From NCBI GenBank assembly GCA_946122785.1, contig CAMGYJ010000006.1:42118066-42182065 (forward strand): a stretch of DNA of 64,000 bases, read 5' to 3'. Shown here one piece after another: positions 1 through 11,158 of this stretch. A program made the position numbers and the translations under genes. The DNA is from Linum tenue. Its lineage: Eukaryota > Streptophyta > Magnoliopsida > Malpighiales > Linaceae. Under the pieces are notes generated by a model. The model searched no databases and had not been told where the DNA came from. It was given only the letters and a program-made list of their open reading frames with translations. Each line of letters starts with the position of its first letter. The stretch's first letter is position 1.

Positions 1-200
1 TTACCCTTCTTTTATTCAAAATACCGAATTCTTAACTCCTGCTTGTACGGGTAAAGTTTGATTACAAAATAGTATTTACTCAAAATTAAATTAAATTTTC
101 ATCTAATACACAGAGATTCTTCCTTAGTTCCTTATCCACTTCGCTAGATGTGGCCTCCGGCGTTCTCGGACTCAGATTGATTTCTTCATCAAATTCTTGA

Positions 201-3083
201 ATGGGAACAGTTCTCTACTACTCCTTGGGCATCTCTCGAATTGTTTGTTTCAGAGTCGCCGGCGGCTGTTCGTCGTCTTTGATCGGCGTTTCCAGAACAG
301 CAGCTCTAGATCAACTGGACAAGGAGCTTTCTTCTGGAAACGAAAGAGCAGCTCTCTCTCTCGTCAGAGATTTGCAAGGAAACCCTAATGGGCTGCGATG
401 CTTCGGCGCTGCACGACAGGTTCGATTGGGAATGTTGAAACTTAATCCTCAATCTATTCCGAGTCCCATCTTAGTTGGGAACCCTTTTGCAGGTACCTCA
501 AAGGCTGTACACATTGGACGAGCTGAAGCTGAATGGGATTGAGACGGCTTCTTTATTGTCGCCTGTGGATGGGACACTGGGTTCTGTAGAGAGGAATCTG
601 CAGATTGCTGGTGTTATTGGTGGAGTTGCAGCTTCGAATGCATTTGGGTTTAGTCCTCAGCAGATTTTCTACTTCTCCTTGGGGCTGTTGTTCTTATGGA
701 CGTTGGATGCTGTAAGTTTCCTGGTCTTCATGGTCCCTTGAGATTCTATTGCATTTGTTGATTGGTGGAATTTAAGAGTTCATTTCAGCAGCGATGTAGT
801 CACTTAACTCGACTGTATGTATATCGTAAATCGTAATTGGCGTCGAATTTGTAAATGAGGTCACTGAAACACAGCATTTTCTTTTACAGTCTTACTTTCA
901 TCTTGCTGCCATATGACATAACTCGAAAAGGTTACGGAGCAAGTTGAAATGATATGGATTATTTATCAGGTCGATTTTGTTATTTTAGTCGTCTCGGTAC
1001 TGAGTTCAGTGTCACTAACAGGAGTTCTTTGACCAGATTTGGTATTTAGTCCAAAATCCTGCAATATGCTCCAATAGAACTTTAAGTTGAAAGAAAGAAA
1101 AAGGTTTGCAATATTTTTCTTATGTTTAAGATTTGCTTTTGTTGGGATAATCTGCAGGTATCATTTAATGGAGGACTAGGCAGCTTAGTTCTTGATACAA
1201 TTGGGCACAACGTCAGTCAGAAGTATCACAATAGGGTCATCCAAGTGAGCAAAACTCTTTGTTTCCATTCTTCTCTATGTTTAACATGCATTCCCTCACA
1301 GCTTTGTACTCTTGACTCTGCAGCATGAAGCTGGACATTTCCTGGTTGCATACTTAGTTGGTGTTCTTCCGAAGGGATACACCTTATCCAGCTGGGAAGC
1401 TTTGCAGAAGGAAGGATCGCTCAATGTCCAGGCTGGGACAGCCTTTGTGGATTTTGAGTTCCTCGAAGAAGTAGGTAGCTGCTGCTAGGTTATAATCTTC
1501 TGATCTAAAATATAAGCCTGGTTACCATGTTCCAACACTCTTCAACCTTTTCTCATGGGGAAATGCAGGTGAATTCGGGCAAAGTCTCTGCCACGGTATG
1601 TATTCGAGGCCTCTTCTGAATTTCATATCCCTATAGCTAGTTGGACTGTCTGTGTTTCCGGGTATAGCCTACATTTGACAATATGATTTTAGAACATATA
1701 TTGCTTGGACTCCTCTTGTGGTTATCAGACTTCGAGCATTTGATTACCCGTTACAATCTGTCACAAACCAATTCGGTTAAGATTAGAATTTCACTTTTTA
1801 ATGAGAACCAGACTGACTGTAGCTAAATTCACAGAGAAGAATTTAGGCAAAAATTTGGTAAGGTGTTAAATCTCATGATTATACAGGTCTTTTGGTCTGG
1901 TGTAATCTGCAATGACATGGAATATATTTATATGGTGACTACTTCGGTGCACTCACAAAAATGAGTGCGTTCAATGCATCCAACTCAAAAACTAGTCTTA
2001 AGGTGTTAGATTTTGAATTTTAATTTGTAGAATTAGTGTAATATGATTATATAACATATGTTAACAACTAATTAGCTGATTATCCTAAGCCCTAGACCTC
2101 CAATTTTGAGTTAAATCCCTAAACCCCAAATTGTAAACCCTAACCCTAAATCTCTAAACTCTAAATCCTTCAAATTAAAGTAAACATTTAATGATTTTTA
2201 TGCAAATTCATGTGCGTTATTGTTCATCACATCATAAGTGATGATTGACATCATTTTGACATAAATCACATGTTTAAAATAACGGTTATGAAGTGAGTGC
2301 ACTGAATGCATCCAAAAAATTGAGTGCACCGAATACGCTACCGTCTATATATATGGTAACGACGGATGTACTTTTGAAGTATACCATATATATAATTTTT
2401 TTTTATGCAGTTTACTTTCTTGAATATGACCGAGTCAATCTAAATGCACCATAATAAGCAACCTTGCTTGCCTGGAGTAGAAGGTATTTGGGAAATTGCA
2501 AGTCTCTGCTCGTTTTCCCCCCTAACTCGGTTTCCTATACAAATGAACTAAACATACAAATACATCTCATACAATAGTATGTCAATTGAAATAAATAAAG
2601 TCAATATTACAATGCATCGAACCAATTATAGTTTCAGGCTTTGAATTTATCTGATGCGGGAATTCCCCTGGTTGGTTTTGATAGACTCTGAACAGATTTG
2701 CATGTATAGCACTAGCTGGTGTAGCAACTGAGTACATCTTGTATGGTTATGCCGAGGGAGGACTTGCTGACATAAACAAGGTCACATTTTCCTGAGCACT
2801 TGCCTCGAGCTGTTCTTGTGTATAAGCTTGCGAATCTAGTTGGTTTGTTAAATCTCTTTTTCTTCCCATCTGAAATTCGCAGCTGGATATGTTGCTCCAA
2901 GGGCTTGGTTTCACACAGAAGAAGGCGGACTCCCAGGTCAGATGGTCGGTTCTGAACACCGTCCTGTTATTGCGCCGCTATGAACGAGCTCGTGCTAACC
3001 TTGCAGATGCGATGTCGATGGGAAAATCGGTAGGCTATTGCATTGGTGTTATAGAGGATAGCGTTGATTTCACAGATATCTAG
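201..3083 (+). CDS. Plastid-type metalloprotease-like protein (FtsH-like HEAGH motif), 7 exons
   Basis: Exons read as 201-419, 493-711, 1158-1244, 1324-1470, 1569-1595, 2685-2780 and 2883-3083. Every splice is phase 0 and the model gives 331 residues ending at TAG 3081-3083. A hydrophobic, glycine-rich segment at about residues 97-130 should be one or two membrane spans. Exon 4 opens with HEAGH, the zinc and catalytic motif of M41/FtsH proteases. A later GLADIN...LDM stretch sits where FtsH has its third zinc ligand (Asp). No AAA ATPase domain is present. From family knowledge it resembles the small plant stress-regulated/VIR3-like plastid proteases related to FtsH; the exact substrate is unknown. 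The start is the first ATG of the open frame. The N-terminus is short for a transit peptide, so an upstream exon is possible. Exon 6 has a weak donor (gtcaca). The gene is very likely real; the family name is moderately sure. Confidence 0.78.
1934..2342. mobile_element. MITE-like inverted-repeat element in intron 5 of the protease gene
   Basis: The two ends are imperfect inverted repeats of about 22 bp sharing TTCGGTGCACTCA, at 1934-1955 and 2321-2342. Just inside, a second word (GAGTGC..TCAATGCATCC) occurs near each end as a direct repeat. There is no coding capacity. The flanks are AT-rich (tatttatat / gtctatata) and give no clean target duplication, so the superfamily stays open; TIRs beginning GGT would suit a Mutator-like MITE. 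The surrounding intron is by far the longest of the gene. Confidence 0.6.
2087..2169. repeat. Degenerate telomere-like CCCTAAA block inside the intronic MITE
   Basis: Several imperfect copies of the plant telomere word (ccctaaa, aaccctaaccctaaat, ctctaaactctaaat) lie together at the centre of the inverted-repeat element. The copies are too irregular and few for a real telomere remnant. Confidence 0.55.
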
Positions 3084-3659
3084 TTGCTGTTACAATAGCC
3101 GTTGTAATTATGTTTTCTTCGTGTTACTTTCATTCGTGTAAAGGATCAAATGCCCATAGGTACGATACGTTCCAATGTAGTTACACTATCTAGGACTTCA
3201 ACATTTGGATCTATATACAAGAAAAGAAAGGAATGTTTGATCAAAGTAATATTTTAGTTATGAGAAAATTTCTTGGTGGTCTCCGGTGAAGTTGTAAGTG
3301 TAACATGCAAGTCTGAGTTAGGCGTTCTCGTGAGTTTATAAGATATTTATAGGTTGGAGTAGCTTTTGACGTATGGGCTGAGATACTCTGGTATTGATCT
3401 TAACTAATCCGTCAATTATAGCTTAATTATTAATAATTTTAGCAACTATTGTATTAAAATTTGGAAGTGGATTAGCACCCTACTAAATACTTATTATAAG
3501 AGTATATTAGTAACTGTCCCCTTTTCCTTTCTCTTACCCTCCTTCTTCCTCTTCTTCTACGTTGTTTTCATTGGTATTCACATACAAAATTATAATTTTA
3601 GTCCCTAAACTTAATGGATTTTTATATTTAGTGTCTAAATTATTTTTTTTTACATGTAA
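3084..3659. other. 3' flank of the protease gene, no further gene seen
   Basis: AT-rich sequence with the presumed 3' UTR in its first 100-200 bases. No convincing ORF or repeat boundary is visible before the LINE ORF1 reading frame opens after a TAA at 3657. Confidence 0.5.
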
Positions 3660-4021
3660 GCCAAAACCTTTTCAAAGCCCCACTATCTCCTTTGGGACCT
3701 GTCCCTAGCCTCATTTTCTCTTTTTGAAACTAGTCCCCTGCCTTTTGTATCCAAATCAACCCCATCCCATCCCGCCCCTTCCTTTTCGATTTGTTCCCTC
3801 TTCAATGTCTTACCCTCTCCCTCCCTTTTCTTCCCGACTCTACCTCATCCCCTCCCCGCTGCACCTGTTGTCTTACCCCCTGAATCTTCCTCTCCTGATC
3901 TTTGCTCTACTGATGTCTCGGATCATGATCGTGATCTCGAGCAAGACTGCATGGAGATTGTTGTTTATCAACCCTTGGATGGGGATTTTTTCAAGTCGTG
4001 GCGGGTAGTAGGGGTGGCTAT

Positions 4022-4170
4022 ACGGTCCAGTCCGGTTAAATTGGCCCGAATTCATCCGGTCCAGTCCGGTCTTTTTGAAAATATAGGGACCAAAGCTTGG
4101 ATTGGGTACAGTCCGGTTTTGACCCGGTCCGGTTTTGACCCAGTCCGGTCCCAATCCGGTTTTGACCTGT
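4022..4170. repeat. Left subterminal repeat array of the hAT element
   Basis: Repeated words GTCCGGT, CCGGTTTTGACC and CCAGTCCGGT in direct and inverted orientation. In hAT elements such subterminal arrays usually bind transposase; the role here is inferred. Confidence 0.6.
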
Positions 4171-4652
4171 TTTGACCCATTTTCACTATGTTGGAGAAAA
4201 TTCAGCATCATATACCCATTTTCCTGGAATATAGACAACCTGTTTGTAGCAAAAATCCTAATTAATGACTATGAAAACAAAAGAATCGAAATAACAACTA
4301 TGAACCATCAGATAAAGTGATTAGTTAATTACTACAACCATTTAAAAAAAATCTTTGAAATTGCATAGCGTTACCGAGCAATGGACTTGTGGTATATACT
4401 AGAAGTTAAGTTATGCGCTTGGATGGCTATATGTTCCTTCCACAAGTGAAGAACAACACAGAGAAACTCTGCATTGACTGCGTTTGGACAACCAGTTGCA
4501 TTTCACAATCGTCACAAAAACCACACCGCAACTAGTCACACACTGATCACTTGAAACAAACTACAAAGCAAAAAACAAACTACAACGCCAGCTGGTTAAG
4601 AACAACGATCGAAATCATAATAGCTCATATATATAGAACATAGTTAATGAAC

Positions 4653-4862
4653 CTGTTGAGGGGTCTGATGGGGCCGCAACAAGCGCTGATCGTAAGAGAA
4701 TACAACCTCGTACATGCCAATCCGACGACAGTATGCTGCCATCAGCTTCCACAACGGGGTGCTCTCCTTGATTCTAAAGAACACATCTAGCTCCCCTCCT
4801 AAACTCGAATACTGCCCCACCACTTTGACTTGTACGAACTTGTGCGTCGGCTCTTGATCCAT
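4653..4862 (-). pseudogene. Captured SUMO-like exon inside the hAT element
   Basis: ATG at 4862 opens 70 codons that end in CAG followed by GTTCAT, a plausible splice donor. The product follows the ubiquitin-like fold of SUMO: VKVVGQ (beta 1), then VFFRIKESTPLWKLMAAYC (beta 2 and helix 1), then FSYDQRLLRPHQTP where SUMO has FLFDGRRLR.EQTP. These are the diagnostic SUMO words, with changes such as DG to DQ. The C-terminal exon with the di-Gly processing site is not found in the 300 bases downstream on this strand, so no conjugatable SUMO can be made from this piece. About 100 bases of pyrimidine-rich, UTR-like sequence lie upstream. The simplest reading is gene capture by an hAT element. A diverged functional SUMO-like gene is less likely without a C-terminus. 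Confidence 0.75.
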
Positions 4863-5159
4863 TGCTAATTATCAGGGCTCTGCAAATCGTCTACTACAAG
4901 CAAAAATAACAAGGTGAAGAAAGAAGAAGAAGAAAAAGAAAGGACTCCCCTGCAAATTGACGAGGAGTCGACTGTCGAGGACGATGGATTGGAGGCTGGA
5001 GCGGGCGAGCGGCTGCTGCTTTGCAAATTGCAAACTCTAGGGCATAGGCTGCTGCTTTGACACTTGACTCGGCTGGGCCTGGGAGGGAGGGGAAAATGGG
5101 CTTGAGTTGCAGACTTGTAGTGGGTGGGCTTGGCCTGCCTCTAGGCTTATTTTAGTTAT

Positions 5160-5335
5160 CTGGTCTTCCGGTTTTAACACGGTTTTGACCCGGATTGGAT
5201 TGGTCCGGTTTTTTTGCTATTTCTAAGACCAAAGACGGGATTGGATTGTTTTAAATCCGGTCCCGGTCTTAAACGGTCCGGGTTATACGGTCCGGTTTCC
5301 GGTTTTTAATCCGGTCCCGGTCCAAATAGCCACCC
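5160..5335. repeat. Right subterminal repeat array of the hAT element
   Basis: Many copies of CCGGT / ACCGG words (CCGGTTTTAACACGG, GTCCGGTTT, CCGGTCCCGGTC) fill the last 180 bases before the right terminal repeat, mirroring the left array. Confidence 0.6.
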
Positions 5336-5642
5336 CTAGCGGGTAGAGCAAGATCTCAAACGCATCCTTGAGGTGGGCAAAATTTTTAAGCACCTTTTGA
5401 AAATCAACTCGGAACCCTTGTCAGAAGATGCAGAGCGACAATTTGAGGAGCTGGCAACATCTACAAAGGGCAGAAAAAGAAGGAGCACAAAACTAGACTT
5501 AAAATGGATTACATCGTTTGGGTTCCCAACAAGATTGTGCTACAACCCCCCGTCGGGGTAGGCGATTCTGTAGGAGTGGGGCGAGTTGCCAATCTAGTGA
5601 CTAGAGCTGTTTGCCTGCATTTCTGTTCTCTCTTCCTGTCTT

Positions 5643-6423
5643 ATGTCGTCGATCCTGGCTTGGAATGTGAGAGGGTTGGGAGACCCTGCCAAGAGGGCTA
5701 GAATTAAGGCTATTATTAGAAGATGTCGTCCCTCTATAGTTGGTTTGATTGAGACAAAGTGGAGGTCCTGTTCGCAATATCTCATTTCCTCAGTTGGTGG
5801 CAGGAGGTCTTCAGGCTGGGAGGCTAAGAACGCTATTGAGTCCTGTGGAGGAATTGCTATCTTTTGGGATAGGAGTGAGTTCGAGTTGGTGGATAGTTGG
5901 GAGGGCAGATACTCGCTTGTTGTTCGTCTTAAAAAGGTTCGAAATGAGGTGGTTGTGGCCATTGTCATGGTCTATGGCCCCCATGAGAGAGATGGTAAGT
6001 TGGCTTTCCTTCGTGAATTGAATATGGTTTGCCGGACCTATAGCGCCCCGATGTGCATAATGGGAGATTTTAATCTTGTAAGATCTGAGGAGGACTATAG
6101 GGGGTGTTCCGTGGTGCAAGGATATGATGGTTGAATTTAATTCCTTCATCAACAATAATGCTTTGATTGATCTACCGCTCTCTGGGGTTGCCTTTACTAG
6201 GAGTGGAGGTGGAGTTAACGCCTCGCTCTCCCGCATTGATCGTGCCTTAGCTAATACAAGTTTTGAAGAATCCTTCTCTCCGGGCCCGCTACAAGTGTTC
6301 GAGCGGGTTGAATCTGATCATAATCCAATCGTTATGCGTTGGGGTTCTGACAAACATTTGCACCGTCCGTGGATTTTTGAGACATGTGGTTCCTGGAGGA
6401 GTCTTTATTGCAGAATTGGTTAG
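5643..6423 (+). pseudogene. LINE-A ORF2: AP endonuclease domain
   Basis: ATG at 5643 begins an APE-like endonuclease, which nicks target DNA for target-primed reverse transcription. Catalytic words are present: AWNVRG (Asn), LIETKW (Glu), GDFNLV (Asp/Asn), ESDHNPI (Asp/His). The frame shifts at about 6125-6131 (from GYDG to VEFNSF) and the second frame stops at 6421-6423. The ATG follows the ORF1 stop by 82 nt, as in other plant L1 elements. Confidence 0.9.
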
Positions 6424-6592
6424 TTGGTGGTGTGTTCCTGTTAGTGGCTCGGGTCTTCTGTTTCGCGTTGGGCAGAGGTTGAGGCAAACTAAACAACTTA
6501 TTAAAGTGTGGAATGTTGAAGTTTTTGGTAAGGTGCAGCTGTAGATTGAGAGTCTCCTTAAAAGGATCAAGGATATTGACGAGGCAGAGGAG

Positions 6593-7923
6593 TTGGGACC
6601 GATTTCGTTTGCTTTGAACAATGAGAGAAGCCTGTTGAATTGTGAACTGGACAGAACGCTTTTGATGGAAGAGATTTCATGGCGGCAGAAGTCTCGCGAG
6701 GTGTGGATTAATGTGGGGGATAAAAACTCCTCTTACTTTCATCGTGTCGCCAATAGTAATGGTCGAAAGAATAGAGTGTCCCATCTGAAAGTTAATGGCA
6801 TCATTATTAATGACAAGGAAGGAGTGAAGCAGGTCATTATTGAGCACTTCCAGAGCAGGTTCTTGGAGGAAAGATGAGGGCGGCCCTTTCTTAGTGACTT
6901 CAAAAGGAATGTGTTTACTTTGGATGATAATTATACTCTGTCGAGACCATTTTGCGAAGCGGAGGTGTGGAATGCAGTCTGCTCGTGCGGAAGGGACAAG
7001 GCGCCGGGTCCCGATGGATTCACTTTGGAGTTTTACAGGAAGGCATGAAAGATTGTTAAGGGGATGTGCTCAAAGCGGCGAATGAGTTCTCTTTGCTGGG
7101 CTATTTGCCAGAATCGATCGGTCATTCGTTTCTTTATCTGATTCTGAAAAAGGAAGTTGTTGAGGAGGTGAGAGACCTTCGACCTATCAGCCTCATCGGC
7201 AGCCTTAATAAGCTCATTTCCAAGCTTCTTTTCAACCGCCTTCAACCATTTATGAGCCGGGTTATCTCGATGAAGCAGTTTGCCGGAATTAAGAAGAGAC
7301 AAATTCATGAGGCTGTCCTTATTGGGAATGAATTGGTGGATAGTCGGAAGAAAAGTGGTCGTCCGGGGATTGTGTTCAAACTAGATATCGAGAAGGCGTT
7401 CAACACAGTTAGTTGGGAATGCTTATTCAAGATTCTGCATAATATGGGATTGTGTCCGAGGTTCCAAAAGTGGCTTAGAGGCGTGGTCACCACTCCTAAA
7501 TTGTCGGTTCTAATCAATGGTGAAGCATCGGGCTACTTTGATCGGCAACGAGGTCTTAAACAGGGTGATTCCTTATCTCCTTTTCTATTCAGCCTGGTAA
7601 TGGATATTTTTTCTTACATTATGGATCAAGCACAAGAAGTGGGGCTGATTAAAGGGTTCTATATGGATGCTTCGAGTAAACTGGGTGAAGTTAATCACCT
7701 TCTTTATGCTGATGATGCGATTGTGTTTTGTGAAGCTACTGAGGAGGCTGCCATTAACCTTACAGCGACCCTGATTTGGTTCCAAAGTATCACTAGTTTG
7801 AGGGTGAATTTTGAGAAGAGCAAAGTATGTTTGGTGGGTGAGGTCGAGATTATAGATCGGATTGCGGAAATTCTGGTTGTGAGTGGGGTTTTCTCTATAC
7901 TGATTATCTGGGTTTCCCCCTAG
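6593..7923 (+). pseudogene. LINE-A ORF2: linker and reverse transcriptase
   Basis: 6593-6877 is the endonuclease-RT linker (NVGDKNSSYFHR). After a frameshift, an open 285-codon stretch at 7066-7923 holds the RT core: RPISLIGSLNKLISK, KLDIEKAFNTVSW with the first catalytic Asp, GLKQGDSLSPFLF, and LYADDAIVF with the YADD active site. The catalytic residues are intact although the whole ORF2 is broken before and after. The frame is lost after 7923. Confidence 0.92.
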
Positions 7924-9030
7924 GTACATCGTCGTCGAGTGTTGCTGCTTGGAATGTTGTTATTAACAGGGTGGAGCGCAGACTGGCTGATTGGAAGAAA
8001 AGCTACCTTTCGCTTCGGGGAAGAATTACCTTGTGTTAAGCTGTCTTATCTAGTCAGCCCATTCACTTATTTAGTCTCTTCAGGGCACCTAGCATTGTCA
8101 TTAATCGGCTAGAGAAAGCTCAGTGAGATTTTATATGGTCCGGAGGTCCCGATGATGGGAAAATTCATCTGGTTGCTTGGAACGTTTGCAAAGGGCCTAA
8201 GAAACTTGGCGGTCTCGGTATTGCCGACCTCAAGCTAAGAAATCAAGCTCTGTTGTGTAAGTGGTGGTGGCGATTTGCCCTCGAAAGGGGTGCATGGTGG
8301 CGTGAACTCATCAACCTCAAGATCCTACTGATAAGCCAGAATGGATGTCTGGATCTGTTCGTGGCCCCGCAGGTGGCAGCCCTTGGGCACAAATTCTGAA
8401 ACTAAAGAACACTTTCTGGAAATTTGCTAGGGTCGAGCCAGTTTCTGGGAGTGGAACCTCCTTTTGGAATGATGTGTGGATTCCGGGCCGATTGCTTATT
8501 GTTGATTTCCCGCGGGTTGCTGCTGCCTCTACCGCGCCGAATTTCAATATTTCTGATGTGGTCAGACAGCAAGGTGAGAGGGTTTCTTGGGAGTTACCGC
8601 TTATCCATAGCCTGAGGGGGGGGGGGGGAGAGAGATAAAAAAAAGTTTATTCATGATTCTTAACAATCTGTCCGCTAACAGTGTCTTTGCGGGACCAACT
8701 CGGCTTATTTGGGAACCATCACTATTTGTCGGCTTCAGGGCGCGTTCGCTGTATGTAGAGCTCATTAAAGACAGTATCCCTAACCATGGTGATTACCCGA
8801 CTAAGGTGATTTGGCAGGATGTTATCCCACATAAAATCTGTGTGTTCATGTGGATCGTGTTCTAGAGGAAGATTCTCACACATGACAGCCTGAAGCGGAG
8901 AGGATGGTCTTTCCCCAGTCGGTGTGTGCTATGTGGCGATAACGAAGAGACAATCCACCACCTCTTTCTCCTTTGCAGGTTTTCCCGTCATGTGTGGAGA
9001 GTGATGACCAGTTTTGTCCGACTTCAGAAC
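7924..9030 (+). pseudogene. LINE-A ORF2: region after RT and zinc-binding domain, 5' piece
   Basis: Several frames with stops carry the usual sequence after plant LINE RTs, for example SGSGTSFWNDVW, VIWQDVIPHKICVFMW, then CVLCGDNEETIHHLFLLC with the Cys/His pattern of the zf-RVT domain. A poly-G run at about 8619-8628 marks one frame break. Coding similarity stops exactly at the LTR of element K (9031) and resumes at 16968. Confidence 0.82.
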
Positions 9031-11142
9031 TGTTACACCCCGACATTTGGGTCCAGGTTCGACCGAACAGTTGGATCGACGATTACGTACGAATGATGAC
9101 AACTGCAATAATAGTTATTATTATTATTATTATTATCATTTTATATAATAATCATCACCATCTTTAATATTATTATTTAAAAAAAAAAGGGAATTAAACC
9201 CCACCCATCTGTACACCATCCCACTCTCCACCTAATCCACTTTCTAATAGTTATTCCCCACTCCCCACCTCCCCATATTAAGTAGCAACGGCAGAAAGAA
9301 GAAGAAGGAAGGAAGAAGAAAGAAAGAAAGGTGCCGCAGTCGTCGAGTCCCCCGGCGAAGACCAGCCCCGACTAGCAGCAGCTGCGACACGTTACCACCA
9401 CCAAGAGACCAGCAACGCCATCTTCCTCCCTCCCGGTTTCACCATCGTCGACCTTCCCCGCGCTGTCGCCTCTCCGTCCACTACGTTGGACTTGACGTCA
9501 ATGAAGAAGAAAAAAAATGAGAGAATAGAAAGAGAGGGAAATGAATGATTCTGGGCATTGGTTTTTGCTCGGAAGAAGATGAGGAACCATTATACGGAGT
9601 CGGAATCCAAGTTGGAGGTCGTTAGAGGCCTCGTCGGAGCTTCGCCGGAACGTCGCCGGAGTGTCGCCGGATTCTGGAAAAATAAACTTCGACGAAACTT
9701 CAAAAGATGAATATGGTTGCGTAGAGGGCGATCTCAGGAGCGTCACGGTGTCGACGAAATCGAATTCGGACGTCGGATGAGGGAGAACCGAGTCTCCCAA
9801 GTTTGAGGAAGAATATGTCAGCCATCAGGTACCATTTTTGAAAATTCGAAAGAGTTAGGGGATTAAATCTGTAATTTTCTAGAATTCGGGTCAACTGTGT
9901 TGACTGGAAAATTTCAGTTTCGGTACTTGATACCTCTAAACTGACAGAATATTTATTTTGGCCATAACTCGATCAATTGACGTCCGATCGAGGAATCGTC
10001 TGCGCCTATGGAATTGTGGGGACGAATAGAATTTGATGGAAGCGATACATGGAATTTTTAGAGTGGAATCAGAGTCGGTTTCAAAAGAAATGAGGTGAGT
10101 GTAAAGGGGGTAAATTCTACGCCTTACGGTTTTCAAGTATCTGCCTTAAGTAATTTCGAGTATTGATTTACGTGGTGTGTGTGCATTATTTGATTCATGT
10201 TTGAGATTGCATGATTATGGTTGAGGTTATGTGCCTTGTTTGAGTTATGACTTGAAATGAGTGGTTATTATTTACTTGAAATTCTACGAGTATAAGTTAT
10301 TGTTAAAGTTGAGAAACAAGTCCTCTTTAAAGAAAGTACTTCACCTTCTAAGAAGGTGAAAGAGTTAAGTGTTTTTAGTCACTAGCGTCAGTCCGTTGCC
10401 ATATGAGATTTTGAGATAGAGCAGCAGTTATGCTCTTGAGAATTGTGGTGAAGAGCCACCACGATAAGTTTAAGATGTTAGGGGGATGAATCGTTACGAC
10501 TTCCCTAACTAAGTTTAAGTTTAAGGAAAGCCTGAATGGCTTCTCATACGTATGAGTTGGCAACCGGACTAGCTAGTGAGGGATCCCCGTGTCAGTCAAG
10601 TATTGAAGTCAAGATTTGAGCTTTAAGAGAGGAGAGTAACTTCAACTCCCTCAAAGTTTAAGAGTTAAGATTTTAAGATTGGAAGTACAAACAACTTCCA
10701 CCAGTTAAAGTTAAGTGTGTAAGTAAAATACTCAAGTATTAGAAGTATTAAAACGTAAGGGCGTAGACTGACCCCATCTCACTCACTAGTTCGAGGAGCA
10801 GTTAGTGAGCAGCGAGTTTGTGGGCAGCCAGCTAGAGGAGAGCAGTAGAAGCGCCACGGAGGATGCTCAGTCAAGGTTTTCAGTAGCAACAACTTCAAAG
10901 ATTATTTGTTATTTACATTTATGATTATGAGTACAGACTGGAGATTATTTGGAGATCAGATTGAGATTTTAAAGTTTGAGTTTAATTTGCCCACATGTTA
11001 GGGCTTTGCTTCGAACTACAAGTGTGTGTTTTCAGTATTTTATTTATGAATTTTTTTTTTCCGTTGCAATTTAACCTTTGACTATTTTATCTATCAAGGG
11101 CATTTTAGTAAAAGTAGTACCCGGCCGGGTTAGAGTGTTTCA
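9031..11142 (+). repeat. Element K 5' LTR (2112 bp)
   Basis: Begins TGTTACACCCCGAC and ends GAGTGTTTCA. It has a (TTA)n microsatellite near 9115-9135 and is almost identical to the right LTR: by eye about a dozen substitutions and two or three small indels. ORFs in it are paired shadows that recur in both LTRs. Confidence 0.95.
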
Positions 11143-11145
11143 TTT

Positions 11146-11158
11146 TGGTATCAGAGCC
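11146..11158 (+). promoter_or_regulatory. Element K primer binding site (initiator Met tRNA)
   Basis: TGGTATCAGAGCC starts four bases after the 5' LTR. It is the standard plant LTR-retrotransposon complement to the 3' end of initiator tRNA-Met. Confidence 0.9.

Larger units (their letters stand above)
4009..5338. mobile_element. Non-autonomous hAT-like element (1330 bp) carrying a SUMO-like exon
   Basis: The ends are inverted repeats TAGGGGTGGCTAT (4009-4021) and ATAGCCACCCCTA (5326-5338), the classic plant hAT terminus. A perfect 8-bp target duplication GCGGGTAG flanks it at 4001-4008 and 5339-5346, the hAT length. No transposase is encoded. Both subterminal regions are arrays of CCGGT/ACCGG words. 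The interior holds a minus-strand exon similar to SUMO with a GC-richer upstream stretch, as expected for a transposon that has captured a host gene piece. Confidence 0.88.
3660..5561 (+). pseudogene. LINE-A ORF1, 3' part, split by an hAT element
   Basis: The open frame runs 3660-4008 and resumes at 5347-5561. If the hAT element and one 8-bp target copy are ignored, the frame passes through without a shift (..KSWRV then EQDLKRIL..) to a TAG just before ORF2. The first part is rich in Pro and Ser, the second basic (KGRKRRSTK). No zinc knuckle or DUF4283 is seen, so the conserved part of ORF1 is missing or upstream. Assignment rests on its place directly before the LINE endonuclease. Confidence 0.55.

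Noticed and set aside
197..388. Alternative overlapping frame at the start of the protease gene
   Set aside because: It opens with TTG, and only the frame from ATG 201 joins the later exons in phase.
2087..2169. CCCTAAA words considered as an interstitial telomere
   Set aside because: Only a few imperfect copies, confined to a short inverted-repeat element in an intron.
5594..6236. Two minus-strand frames of 124 and 141 codons
   Set aside because: Antisense shadows of the LINE-A endonuclease.
8619..8640. Poly-G/GA run considered as a regulatory quadruplex
   Set aside because: It sits in a decayed LINE ORF2 and simply marks a frameshift.
9498..10563. Several 60-100 codon minus-strand frames that recur at 15314-16379
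   Set aside because: They repeat only because both LTRs of element K are nearly identical; not genes.
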